Assembly (NCBI RefSeq): GCF_002104995.1
Contig: NW_024468369.1
Location: 1 to 29,661, forward strand
DNA length: 29,661 nucleotides
Reading direction: 5' to 3'
Origin: Linderina pennispora
Lineage: Eukaryota > Kickxellomycota > Kickxellomycetes > Kickxellales > Kickxellaceae
A program made the position numbers and the translations under genes. The notes below the pieces were generated by a model. The model searched no databases. It saw nothing but the letters and a program-made list of their open reading frames with translations, and had not been told where the DNA came from. Positions within the stretch are counted from its first letter, which is position 1; each line of letters begins with the position of its first letter. Shown here in pieces: positions 19,976 through 29,571 of this stretch.

Positions 19976-22573
19976 TTATGTGGGAAAGGCCGGCGCGGCA
20001 CTTGCAGTGCGTCTGGCAAGAGTCGGGTTGCTTCTAGTGGTCTTGCGCTGCGACTGCAGCTTGGACTGGGGCGCCTGCTGGGGCTTGGCGCTGTGCTTGC
20101 GTGTCAGTGGTCTCGCCTGCTGCGCATGGGCTGCCGATCGTGTCGTCATCGGATGCACAGACACGGCAGTGGAGGACCGTACCAGAGCACTTGCATGGTG
20201 GTGGCCTGTATACAGGCGGCACTGGTCCAGGGCCACGATCTGGCCGGCCGTGGGCCGCATGTCGGGGTCAGGGGCCAGCATCCACTTGATAGTGTCCAGG
20301 AGATCCGACGAATACGGCAGGTCGATAAAGTTTGCGTCGTCAAAGCACCCTTCACGCAGCTTTTGCCACTCGACGCCGTTGTCGGGCAGCACAATGTTGG
20401 CCACAATCTCCAGCATCATCATGCCCAGGCTGAACACATCAGCAGGCTTGGAGTACCGTCCCTGCAAGACCTCGGGCGCCATATACTCGCGGTCTCCCTC
20501 TTCAACCCACTCCTGCGACTCGTATGGCAGCTGTGTCGCGTGGCCAAAATCAGCCAGCTTCAGCCAGCCCTCGTGCTGCTCAGCGCCCGGCGTTGTCTCG
20601 AACGAATCGCCCAGCAAAAAGTTGGCCGGCTTCACGTCCAGGTGCACGATATCGATGGCGTGCACCTGGCCCAGGGCGTTGGCAGCGTGGGCCAGGATTG
20701 CCCATGCCCGCGCCTCGGACGGCCGGCGGTCGGTTTCGGCCTCGGCGTCCAGATAGTCAGCCAGGTTGCCGCGCTCACACAGCTCAAACTGCATGAACAG
20801 GTGGCCAGACTGCTCCCAGGCGTTGAACAGCTTGACGATGCCCTTTGCCGAATTGGGAATGCGCCACAGAAGCTCGACCTCACGCAGCTGGCGCGCGCGC
20901 GCCTGGCGACCACCGTACGGCTGCCTGGTCTTCTTCACAGCGTACATCTGGCCGTCGACTAGGCTGCGCACGCTGAGCACCGACGAAAAGTTGCCCTCGC
21001 CTGCCTTGGCGATGACCTCGAACTGGTGGGCAAAGTAGTTCAGATAGCCTATCCCGTCCACGTGGAATTCGCTTGTGGGCGCCAGGAACGGCAGCGACTT
21101 GTCCTTCTGCTCAAAGTACTCGCGTGGCAGGAATTGCGGGTAGTTTGTAGCAAAGCCATTCACAATCTGCGGCATCTGCGGCCGCTCCAGCGCCAGGATC
21201 TTTGGCGACTGCATCGACGACGACGACGATGACGAGGCAGTCAGCGCTGGCTTCGTGTGGACGTTGCTTGGGGAAAAGAATATCCCATCAGCGTCGTCCA
21301 TGTCCATGTCGTCCAGGCAGTCGATACTCTTTCCGCCACGGCCCACTCTACTGCCCGCCGCATTGTCCTGGTGCTTTGTGCTCATACTGCTGATGTCGTC
21401 GAAAATAAATTCGTCGTCACTGTCACTTTCGGCTGCCCGCGGTGCCGCCGGCCAAGCCTGTGCATGGGGCGCCAGCGTTGCCGCCGAAGACACAGAGCTC
21501 GCGTCGCTCGTTGACGCCCATGAGCACCGCTTCCGTCGCTGATCCCAGGGCACCCTATCCGGGTCCACGAGGTTCCCGGCCGTCAGGCTCTGCATCATCT
21601 GTTGGTGCTGCGGCGCAAATGTCGGTGGTAGTGGCCGCAGCGACGACGAGCCGCCACTGGTGCTGTGCTCTAGCGACGGTATCCGGAACCCGGGTGGGGG
21701 TTCTTGTGTGAAGTCGTCCTCCACCAGCGTGTTGTGGCGAGTCCGGCGGCTAGGCGTCTCAATCAGTGCTGGGCTGCTCTCCTCGCCGCCGCCCGGCGCC
21801 AGGTGTGGCTTTTTGCGCAGCCGCCGCAGGCTCCCCGCCGATGAGTTCCGATGCTTTCCAAGCCGGAACATCTCCATGTCCATCGTCAGGTTCGATGTGT
21901 TCTGGCTGTGCATCAGGCTGTTTTCTGGCGTGAACAGGTCCTCAGGATCCACCACCGGCCCTTTCATCCCGCCTATCGTTCCCGGTCCCTTCTTCACCCC
22001 TATTGCCCCCGGCCGTTTGCACGGCGTTTCAGGGACTACAAACGACGTGCGCGTCCGCGGCAGCTGCTTCTTCGACATCAGCCCTGTTGACGTAAACGCC
22101 GACGGGTCAGGTTTCACCAGCTTCGTCGCTGGCGGCGTAAACAGCACCGCCGGCTGGGCTACTGGTGGTCGGGGCGCCAGGTCTGCCTGCGAAAACGTCA
22201 GCCGCCTGTGTGTTGCCCGCCCGGCTTGGTATGGCATTGGCGTAGGCGATGGCGACGGCGAAATCGACTGCGGACAAATTGGTGTCATTGGCCGCGAGCC
22301 CGTCGGCGTCAGGCATGCCAAAAGGCTGCGCTCCTGCAGCTCCTCTCGCTCCCGCCGCTGCTGTGCGTCCTCCGGCTGCCGGCCGCTGCGCCCCAGCAGC
22401 CGCGAGAACCGTGTGGGTGTCACCAGCGATGTGCTGCCTCTCTTTTTGTCCTTTTGTGCTGTGGGCGTCTTTTTCGTGTTCTGCACCTGTCCTCCCTCGA
22501 CCAGCGCAGGGAATGACGCGTATGAGCGCAGCCCAGACATCGCCCGCTGTTTTGCGCGTGTGGCGGGCGGCAC
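19976..22573 (-). CDS. wee1: Wee1-family mitosis-inhibitor protein kinase
   Basis: Intact 865-residue protein. Residues 1-510 are a low-complexity regulatory part with many SP/TP sites (LVTPTRFSR, QSISPSPSPTPM, FVVPETPCKR, ETPSRRTRH), as expected for a CDK-regulated N-terminus. The kinase domain spans about 515-780: glycine loop AGEGNFSSV, catalytic Lys in YAVKKTR (near 543), HLDVKPANFLL (near 643), DFGHATQL (near 674), then EEGDREYMAPEVLQG, KPADVFSLGMMMLE and NIVLPDNGVEWQKLR. The EGDREY-APE and ANIVLPDNG motifs are hallmarks of fungal Wee1. Wee1 phosphorylates the inhibitory Tyr15 of Cdk1 and delays mitosis. A basic tail follows the kinase. The ATG at 22573 is the first; another Met lies 11 codons on. 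Long plus-strand ORFs over this gene are shadows. Confidence 0.93.
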   Translation of the reverse strand: MPPATRAKQRAMSGLRSYASFPALVEGGQVQNTKKTPTAQKDKKRGSTSLVTPTRFSRLLGRSGRQPEDAQQRREREELQERSLLACLTPTGSRPMTPICPQSISPSPSPTPMPYQAGRATHRRLTFSQADLAPRPPVAQPAVLFTPPATKLVKPDPSAFTSTGLMSKKQLPRTRTSFVVPETPCKRPGAIGVKKGPGTIGGMKGPVVDPEDLFTPENSLMHSQNTSNLTMDMEMFRLGKHRNSSAGSLRRLRKKPHLAPGGGEESSPALIETPSRRTRHNTLVEDDFTQEPPPGFRIPSLEHSTSGGSSSLRPLPPTFAPQHQQMMQSLTAGNLVDPDRVPWDQRRKRCSWASTSDASSVSSAATLAPHAQAWPAAPRAAESDSDDEFIFDDISSMSTKHQDNAAGSRVGRGGKSIDCLDDMDMDDADGIFFSPSNVHTKPALTASSSSSSSMQSPKILALERPQMPQIVNGFATNYPQFLPREYFEQKDKSLPFLAPTSEFHVDGIGYLNYFAHQFEVIAKAGEGNFSSVLSVRSLVDGQMYAVKKTRQPYGGRQARARQLREVELLWRIPNSAKGIVKLFNAWEQSGHLFMQFELCERGNLADYLDAEAETDRRPSEARAWAILAHAANALGQVHAIDIVHLDVKPANFLLGDSFETTPGAEQHEGWLKLADFGHATQLPYESQEWVEEGDREYMAPEVLQGRYSKPADVFSLGMMMLEIVANIVLPDNGVEWQKLREGCFDDANFIDLPYSSDLLDTIKWMLAPDPDMRPTAGQIVALDQCRLYTGHHHASALVRSSTAVSVHPMTTRSAAHAQQARPLTRKHSAKPQQAPQSKLQSQRKTTRSNPTLARRTASAAPAFPT

Positions 22574-23007
22574 TGGCGGGCAGGGAGTTTGGTGGCTGCA
22601 TTATTTGTGGCCCTGCGTGTGGACCTGGTCAGCGGCCGGTGCGGTGTATCAGACATGGCAATGTGGAATAAATAAATGTGGAATGAATATATAGTATGAA
22701 AATAGAGCAGGAATATGTGGGAATAAAAAGAGTGTAAAAATGTGAGTGATGGGAAATGGGGAGGGGGAAAGTGGGAATCGATGATAGGCGCATTTTGAGC
22801 GCGCGCGTGCCGGGCGCGTTTTTGAATTGGAGGAAGAATTTGCGAGCGATTTCCCTGGGCTGTGATTGGCGTTTATAATGCAGGAGCTGACACTAGCTTT
22901 TTTGAGGCGCAGGAAAAGTAAACAAATTAACCCAGGCGGGTATCAGACTCCAGTATCCAGGACACCCAGATTCCTCGGCCCAATAGCCCTTGCATTCATG
23001 GATCGCG
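22574..23007. other. Wee1 promoter region, 0.43 kb
   Basis: It separates the Wee1 start from the 3' end of the Ca3427-like gene, both minus. It contains two CGCGT/ACGCG cores (22804-22819) and an inverted CCAAT (ATTGG at 22865). The region just before the Wee1 ATG is AT-rich and has no coding character. Confidence 0.5.
22804..22819 (-). promoter_or_regulatory. Two ACGCG (MBF/MCB-like) cores upstream of Wee1
   Basis: ACGCG occurs twice on the minus strand within 16 nt, about 230-245 nt before the Wee1 ATG. ACGCG is the core of the fungal MBF (MCB) element that drives G1/S genes. The match is to a short core, so assignment is tentative. Confidence 0.3.
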
Positions 23008-24002
23008 CTACTTTGGCAAAAGAACCACCTCGTCAGCGCCCAGCTCCTGCATCGCGCCTGCCTTGGAAAGCGTCGCAATCACCTTGCGGATCTTGTCCTG
23101 GTCCACAGAGCCCTGCTCATTGAACCGCACATACTCGGCCCAGCGTTCCGCCTCCTCCTTGCCATACCCAAACTTGTGCTTCAAGAACTCGGCGCGCGCC
23201 ACCCCGTCCTCCATGAACTGCCGCTGCGCATTGCCAAACATCCCCAGGAGCCCGGTGATCTTGTCGCCGTTGGCCTCGATGAACTGCGCAGTGGCCCCAA
23301 AGCTGAACGCAGGCCACGGCGGCCTGACCGTGCCCAGGTAGCGCACCTCGTTGGCGTCGTAGTGCCGCTGCATCGTCGTGCGCTCCCACAGGAACGCGTC
23401 TGCTGCGCCCTCCTGGATACCCTTGACCAGCCCATGCACATCACCCAGCACATTGAACTTGGGCTTGCCTGTCCACTCGTATGCGCTTGCAGCGTAGCGC
23501 GCCATCACCTCGCTGCCGCTGCCCGGGCGGCTGATGCCGAATGTCGCGCCAAACGCCAGGTCGTCCAGTGTCGCGTATTCCGCGTCAGTGGCCACAGAGG
23601 CTGCCCACGGCAGCGGCGAGTCCACATACGTGCCAAACAGCCGCAGGTCGGGGTTCTTGCCGATTCCCGCCACAAGCCCCTCGGTCACGCAAATGGCAAT
23701 GTCAAGCTCGCCGGCAACCAGCTTCTTGATCATCTACATATACATGCACATCAGCCTACTGTACAGCCATCCTCATGCGTCTGGCAAATCGCTTCTGTTA
23801 ACCTACATCACCAGTGCCGACTATACACAGAGTGTTAGTGCTATCCTGCACAGCCCTGGGAGCCGCAGACTGCTGTTCTTGGCTTCAACTTACGCTTGCA
23901 GATAACGAGCTCGATTTCATTATCGCCGAACAATCCGTTCTCGACGCCATACACCAGTGGCGCTGAAAAGTGCTCAGGCACTAGTCCGATTCTTGTCGCC
24001 AT
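23008..24002 (-). CDS. Ca3427/NMT1-like periplasmic-binding-protein-fold protein (three exons)
   Basis: Three exons give 282 residues: 23894-24002, a 14-nt microexon 23807-23820, and 23008-23733. Intron 1 (23821-23893) has donor GTAAGT, branch CTAAC and acceptor TATAG. Intron 2 (23734-23806) has donor GTAGGT, a CTGAT branch and acceptor TGTAG. Both are 73 nt. Splicing restores the conserved lobe-1 run: MATRIGLVPEHFSAPL, then CKLGTGDMIKKLVAGELDIA and ICVTEGL. Further family features are FGISRPGSGSEVMA, FLWERTTM and a C-terminal helix pair. The fold is the type-2 periplasmic binding protein as in Candida Ca3427 and NMT1/THI5-like proteins. There is no signal peptide, so it is probably cytosolic, binding a small ligand that cannot be named from sequence. 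The gene follows the Sds3-like gene by only 164 nt. Confidence 0.82.
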
Positions 24003-24166
24003 CGCTGATAGTACAAAGTAAAAATGAATAGCTTGGGTTCACGCAAGATAAGAGATGAGCTGCAGCAGCGGAACCAGGGCAAATGCGAGTTCCTGACCGT
24101 GCGTAGGATTGGGGGGGGAGAGGCTGGGCTGTTAATTTATCAATGTCTTCAATCTAATCTACAAGC

Positions 24167-26574
24167 TCAATGGTAGTACGACGCATCGGGTCCAGGCGCG
24201 GCCGGCGCATAGTGGCCATTGGTGCGGTAGTACATGTCCGACGTGTGCTGGTCGTAGTACCCGTTCTGTGGGTGCTGCTGCTGCTGCTGGGCGTATTGTG
24301 ACCCGTACGCCTGGGACGCTGCCATATGGTGGCTTGATTGCACTGACGATGTTGCAGTCGGTACCTGCTGCTGCGGCTGCGAGTAGTGCCCACTGCCGCG
24401 GTAGTACATGTCAGTGTGCTGCTGTTGCTGCTGGTACTGCGCGTAGTGCTGCTGCTGGCGGGGTGACGTGGGGGGTGGCATTGCGATCCCCGTATCAAGC
24501 CCCGAGTAGCTGGTGCTGTGGTACCGGCTTTGCTGGTGCTGTGCAATGGGAGGCGGAACCGTAGCCGGCTGTTGCTGCGCATAGTGTCCGCTATTGCTGG
24601 TGTGGTAGTATCCATCTGCAGGCGGCTGCTGCTGTTGGACTGGGTAGTGTCCCATGGGTGTAGCCTGGTTGTAGCTAACACCGTTGGTCTGCTGGTGGTG
24701 CTGCTGGTGGTGGTGCTGCTGTTGGTAGTATCCATGGTTGTAATCGCCGTTTGCTGGCTGCGGCGGCACTTGGTAGTGGGAGTGAGCACTGGTGGAATAG
24801 CCATGCGACTGCTGCGCATACTGGCTGCTGCCGCTGGTCTGAGTAGTGTGCTGGTACGTGTCTGCCGAGTCCTCCCATGGGCGCCTGGTGCGCTGATCGC
24901 CAGCCCACTCTGAAGTGGTGTTTGTTGACACGGCCACAGTCGGGTGCGGCGGTACATGGCTAGCCACGGCAGTCGAGGACCAGCCCACACGCTGACGCTT
25001 GTTGGAACCATCAGCCACATCGTAGTCGCTGGCTGTAGTTGCCAGCTCCCGCTTTACTGGCGATCGAATGCGCGGCTGCTGGTAGGATGAGTAGTGCGTC
25101 GCTGATGTCGGCTGCTGCTGCTGTTGCTGCTGGTACTGAGAGTAGGCAGAGTATTGACTGGTCTCGGTGGTGGCAGTCGGGTATGCAAGACCCGGCAGCT
25201 TGGACGACCTGTAATCAGCGGGCGCCGAGTCCACCACGGGCTGGTAAGCGTATGTGGGAGGAGCGTTATCCACAGGCGGGCCACTGGATGTGCCGGCAGC
25301 ATCACGGGAGTCATAGTAACCAGTGGCAGTGTATGCCGGCTGGTAGGCTGCTGGCGGAGGCTCAGAAGCAGCCGCGGTACCTGAATAGGTCGGTGCATAG
25401 GGCTCGACAGGGTCGTACCGGGTTTCGTATCCGCCAGCAATGTTTGCAACCGAGACAGCGGCTGTGGGTGCGGAGGAGTGCTGTTCTAGGGCATAGCCAG
25501 TAAAGGCAGTAGCGTCCGAAGCATTTGCAACGGCAGACCCGGTCGCAGGCTCGACTACTGCCTCGAGCGAATTATCGGCATCGTCCTGCTCAGCAGCGTC
25601 AGCAGCAGGAGCAGCAGCACCTGTCTCGGCTGGGTTGCCATGGTTGAGCAGCGAGGGAATACTCAGGATTGCTGCCAGATCCGAGTCTTCGTCAGCCCTG
25701 GACAGCCGCATCGAAATGGGCTCCAGCAGGCGGTAGGACTCGTCGGACGCAGCTCGGGGCAGCTCGGGCTCCCACGACCCTGATTGGTTGGAAATGGGGT
25801 CGGCCAGCCTGCAGACGGTCTCGTGCACCTTGTCCAGGCCGCGACGGCCTTCGCCGAGCACCCACAGCCGCCGCTGGCGCGCCTGCATCATGCTGTGGCG
25901 CAGCTCGGCCCGCTGCGCCAGGAAGGTGTTGCGGATGTTGCGCTGCGTGGCCTCGAGCAGAGTGCGCTCAAAGTCGCGGTGGCACTTGAGCTCGACATCA
26001 AGCTTGTTGCGGCGATCAGACCAGCGCGCCTCCAATTGGTCAGCAAGCTCCTTGTAGCGGGGCAGCGTGCCGTTCTGCAGCTGAGCGAGCTCGACGTCCA
26101 GCTGCTTCTGCTTGGCCTCAAAGAGTCTATCAAAAGCAGACGAAAGGGGCTGGCCCATTTTTAGTATTCCTGTTTTTTATCCTCTGTCCTCCGTGCAGGA
26201 TGGCCCACATCAAATCGCCACTTGCCTCTTTTTAGAATCATTGAAGCGCTCGCGCATGGTAGCCAGCTTGTTGCGCCCGTAGCGGAGGATGCGCTTCTTT
26301 TGCTGAATCGCATCGCCATCATCAGCCACACTGGCGTCGTCGACATCTGACCAGTTTTCTACAGGGAGAGGAAAAAGAGGAGAGCAAGGCGAGGTTTAAT
26401 AAACAATCAATAGCAACAACAAGAGAGGCGGCGGAAGAAGGCTGAAACGCGACCGAATACGTTACCGTTAGCTTCATCAACGCCGGTGTTGTTGTCTGTG
26501 TCATCGTCGCTGCGAAGCAGCTGGGCCGTGTTTAGGCGGAAATACTCTTCAAGGTTCTGGTCAATCTCCATCAT
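24167..26574 (-). CDS. Sds3-like subunit of an Rpd3/Sin3-type deacetylase complex, with a Q/Y-rich tail
   Basis: Three exons, 733 residues: 26466-26574, 26226-26358 and 24167-26126. Intron 1 (26359-26465) has donor GTAACG, a pyrimidine tract and acceptor TGTAG. Intron 2 (26127-26225) is best read as GC-AG with donor AG|GCAAGT and acceptor TTTTGATAG. The alternative is GTGGCG at 26221 with an acceptor before 26149, which also keeps frame. Residues 1-60 are acidic. From about 60 a long coiled coil carries the Sds3 pattern: LATMRERFNDSKKR, then LDVELAQLQNGTLPRYKELA and ERTLLEATQRNIRNTF. Sds3 proteins hold together Sin3-histone-deacetylase complexes in the nucleus. A KR-rich segment (VKRELATT...NKRQRVGW) looks like a nuclear signal. 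The last 330 residues are Gln/Tyr/His-rich and disordered. The ATG at 26574 (MMEIDQ) is the first in frame; the codon at 26592 is TTG. Confidence 0.8.
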
Positions 26575-27647
26575 CGAGGTTATTTTCCTCAAAAGTGGGC
26601 TTGTGCGTTAGTCGACTGTGAGGAGGTCCCGATGTCGGGTAATAAGTATCAACAATAAGCTGTGCGAAAATAAAGAGGCAAGAATAAAGAGGGGTGTTTC
26701 TGGAGGCAAGTGATGCAAGCAGTTATGCGGGTGGGTTATAGAGTCAGACGGCGCACGGCAGACGGCAGGGTGAGGAGTGGTGCCCTCCTGTAAACAAGCA
26801 GGCAAGGGTGGCCGGTAAAATGTAGAGAAAAATTGGGTGTATGCGCCGGGCTAGCTCAAAGTTGCAGAGGGGGAAGAAGAGGAGGGTTGCTTCGGGTGCG
26901 CTCGTTTGGGTCGTTCTGTTTCCCGGTCAAAAAAGAGAGAGAAAGCGTCAACTAAAAGGAACAAATTCAGCACCGCGAAAAATAATGTATCTCGACACAA
27001 GGAGTAGCCAAAAAGGTGATAGCGAGAGCAGAGGGCGTGCTGGGCGCGCAGAAAAATGGAAAAGGCAAAAGAATATAGGTGCGTTTAGAAGCAAAGAAGA
27101 AAGGGAGCGAGAGTTAAGGCCGGGCTGCCCAGCGCTCAAGGACCAGTTGCAAACACATTTTTAAGGGGTGGGGCGGCGAGAGCTATAACGCACAAAAAGA
27201 GTGATTCGCAAGACTGAACAAAACCAAGCGCTAAGGTCATCAAATACGCCCTTTTTCGCCGGCGCTCGCTCTTCTCCTGGAGCCGCTTGTGCTGGTGGCG
27301 GCGGCAGGCCCGCCGGTCCCTTGTCGTTGTAGCGCGCAAATTTTTTCCTGCGCTAGCTCCATTCTGAAGAGCAGCTGCAAGCGCTGTGAACGTGAGTTTT
27401 TGTGGAGGGGGTGGGTCGCGCCGGGTGATTTCGGCGGGTTACGGACGGATTCCGATAAATTTTAATCATGAGGGTTCCGCCTGCATCGCCATCACAGCTT
27501 GTCGGTGGGTCTCCTGCACATGCCTGGCACATCCGCCTGCCGCCACCGCCAGGCATATCGACACCTTGCGCATAGCGCCCGCATGTTGGGCCCGTATGTT
27601 GCTTGGCCGGCAGGCCTGTGCTTGGTTATTCAGACCTGTGGCGAGCT

Positions 27648-27655
27648 CTTTTATA
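27648..27655 (-). promoter_or_regulatory. Candidate TATA box on the minus strand, gene unclear
   Basis: TATAAAAG reading left. The first ATG after a normal start distance (27584) opens only 30 codons. It may serve an unrecognised short or spliced gene, or the distal Sds3-like promoter. Confidence 0.3.
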
Positions 27656-27743
27656 CTTGTCGCACCGAAATAAACGAAAAAAAAATAGTCGGCGCCAATC
27701 CTACAAGAAAGAAATCCGCGTCTAATAACGCACAATAAAATTT

Positions 27744-27749
27744 TTTATT
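27744..27749 (-). terminator. Poly(A) signal AATAAA for the PUF60-like locus
   Basis: AATAAA on the minus strand 45 nt after the TGA (27794-27796) that ends the UHM-like domain. Confidence 0.5.
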
Positions 27750-27793
27750 TTTTCACCAGATGTATTTCGAACTCAGCTCTGGCAAAGACAGGC

Positions 27794-29008
27794 TCACGGC
27801 ATGTATACCATGGTGTCGGCACTGGTTTCTTGGCGGTATCGGTCGAGGTCGTAGTGCTGCGCCGAGATCTGGCGGCCGCCGAACCACCGCTGGTCAAAGA
27901 CCCCCACAGCCCGAGCGGCGGCTGCAGTATCCGCGTACTGGATGAATATCTTGACCTCATTGTCTCCTGCATGTGATTGGCTACCGCTGATTTCCCGTTC
28001 CGTCGCCAGATGCACAACCACCTTGAAGATCTTTCCACACTTCTCGCCCTCTCAGCCATATCGGCCGCCAGGTCATCGTCGACCTCCGATCGCCCGCCGA
28101 CCACATTAGTCAACAGCACGATCGGTGACGATTCCTTTGTGATGCTTTTTGTGATACTCGCCGGCAACCTCAAACCACCTGCTGCGGCGGCTTCACAGCC
28201 GGCGATTGGCCCGCAGTCCCAGGGCTCTTGACATCGTCCAGCGCCGCCATGCCCTTGCCCAGCGGCCCGCCCAACCAAGCACTTGCACACGCGCAGGACC
28301 AGGTTGCCCAGCGAAAACTTGTTCATGGCCAGCGCAGCCTGCCCCGCAGCCGCCGCCCTCAGCAAACTCAATGAAGCCCCACCCGCGGTGCTTCCGTGTG
28401 GCGAAGTCTGGCGCCAGCACGCACTGCCTGATCTCGCCGAACGGCGCAAAGATCTCCTTCAGGCTGTCCTCGGCAATGGCTTCGTTGACATTGGCCACGT
28501 AGATGCGTGTATCGGGTGCCCTTGGAAACCCGTGCACTACTGCGACCTCGTAGTTGTGTGGCCGGCCGATCCGCAGCTGGCGCCCGCCCAGCATGGTGCC
28601 GTTCATCGTCTCTATCGCCAGCGCCGCTGCCTCAGGGATCTCGTACTCGACGAACCCGTACCCCTTGTGCTTGCCTGTCGCCGCATCCTTGGACATGCTG
28701 ACGTTGCTGATCGACCCAAACTCTGAAAACACCCGGTGGATGTGCTCCTCGGTCAGCTCAAAGTTTATCGAGCCAACGTATATGCGCGACATCACTGACA
28801 GGTTGCGTGCGTCTATCTCGCCGCTCTGCAGCCCAGGGTTCAGCGTGCCCACTGGCAATTGCTCCTTTCAGCCTGTTTTTGCCTCTTCCACCGCGTCCTT
28901 GAACACCGTCGCCTGCAGCTCGCGCACATAGGCCAGCGCCCGTCAACGCTAGCCTGCTGGGCCCGTGTCAGTCCGCTTGGCAGCAGCGTATCTGGGCCCT
29001 CGGCATCT
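27794..29008 (-). pseudogene. PUF60: PUF60 (Half-pint)-like splicing factor, broken in several places
   Basis: The domain order is that of PUF60. A short N-terminal helix (LTRAQQASVD, AYVRELQATVFKDAVEEAK) comes first. RRM1 has RIYVGSINFELTEEHI and KGYGFVEYEIPEAA. RRM2 has RIYVANVNEAIAEDSL and RGWGFIEF, then AMNKFSLGNLVLRV. A short linker and a UHM-type C-terminal RRM follow, with PIVLLTNVVGG, VDDDLAADM, KVVVHLATERE and FDQRWFGGRQISAQHYD. PUF60 helps U2AF recognise 3' splice sites in the nucleus. The pieces lie in different frames: a shift near 28940, an in-frame TGA at 28868-28870, and shifts near 28357, 28275, 28160 and 28050. The 28050 break looks like GAGGAGGGC reduced by one G. An acceptor-like TGTAG precedes 29008, so an upstream exon may exist. 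The linker is far shorter than in animals. It is a young pseudogene or an error-rich patch. Confidence 0.7.
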
Positions 29009-29571
29009 ACATGGAGGAAGGTATAAGTACATACGGAATGCAAGGAATGCCGTCAACAGCGAAGTAGCCTTGGACGCGCCTCTGGCAGGGTTTCTTAAAG
29101 TAGATGGTTACGTTGTTGCTCCTACGCTAAAAGATAAAGAGAAAATATCGACGGGAAAGGGGGAGAGGCAGAGGGGAGAGAGGTGTGTAGTTATCTGCCG
29201 AAATGCAGTCTGCAAGCATACTGGAATGCACCCGAGTTCCTCTACTTACCTATGGCGCCCGCTTCGACGGCTGTGGATTCGTCGTGGTTCATTTGGGAAA
29301 GAAAGGAAATGCTGTAAACACTGGCTGGGAGAAGAAGGGAACAAAGAGGAAAGCAGGTCCAACATTTTTTGCAGGTCGACAGTGCAAGAAAAATCGCGCG
29401 CCATTGTAACCACAGCCAGCTTTGCTAATTTTTTTAGAGAGCCCGAGATTCTTCACGGCCGTCTGCGTAGCACACATTCCCTTGGCTTTCTCCTTTGCAC
29501 GACGATGCCCTCGCTTTCACTTCTCTTATCCACGTATACTGAATTCACCACCCCAGCCTGTCTTTAACGAA
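29009..29571. other. Region between PUF60-like locus and the gene at the right edge
   Basis: Divergent spacer. On the minus strand an acceptor-like TTTATCTTTTAG near 29132 and an open stretch to about 29012 could be an upstream PUF60-like exon, but the frame cannot be tied to it. A 200-codon plus ORF (28965-29567) has no domain character. Pyrimidine-rich sequence before 29572 resembles a promoter/leader. Confidence 0.4.

Larger units (their letters stand above)
26575..27793. other. Intergenic, 1.2 kb
   Basis: The part next to the Sds3-like gene (26600-27180) is strikingly pyrimidine-rich on the minus strand, as in fungal promoters and leaders. A GC-rich island at 27240-27362 is open in more than one minus frame but unidentified. 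A TATAAAAG at 27648-27655 on the minus strand has no clear gene. The PUF60-like poly(A) signal is at 27744. Confidence 0.45.

Noticed and set aside
19973-20962. 329-codon plus-strand ORF
   Set aside because: Antisense to the Wee1 kinase domain; low-complexity shadow.
21660-22694. 344-codon plus-strand ORF
   Set aside because: Antisense to the Wee1 N-terminal region; no motif.
24154-25020. 288-codon minus-strand ORF
   Set aside because: Alternative frame of the Q/Y-rich repeat part of the Sds3-like gene; Thr/Ser-rich by frame shift of the CAG-type repeats.
28965-29567. 200-codon plus-strand ORF
   Set aside because: Partly antisense to the PUF60-like N-terminus, mixed composition, no motif; the better start is the ATG at 29572 in new sequence.
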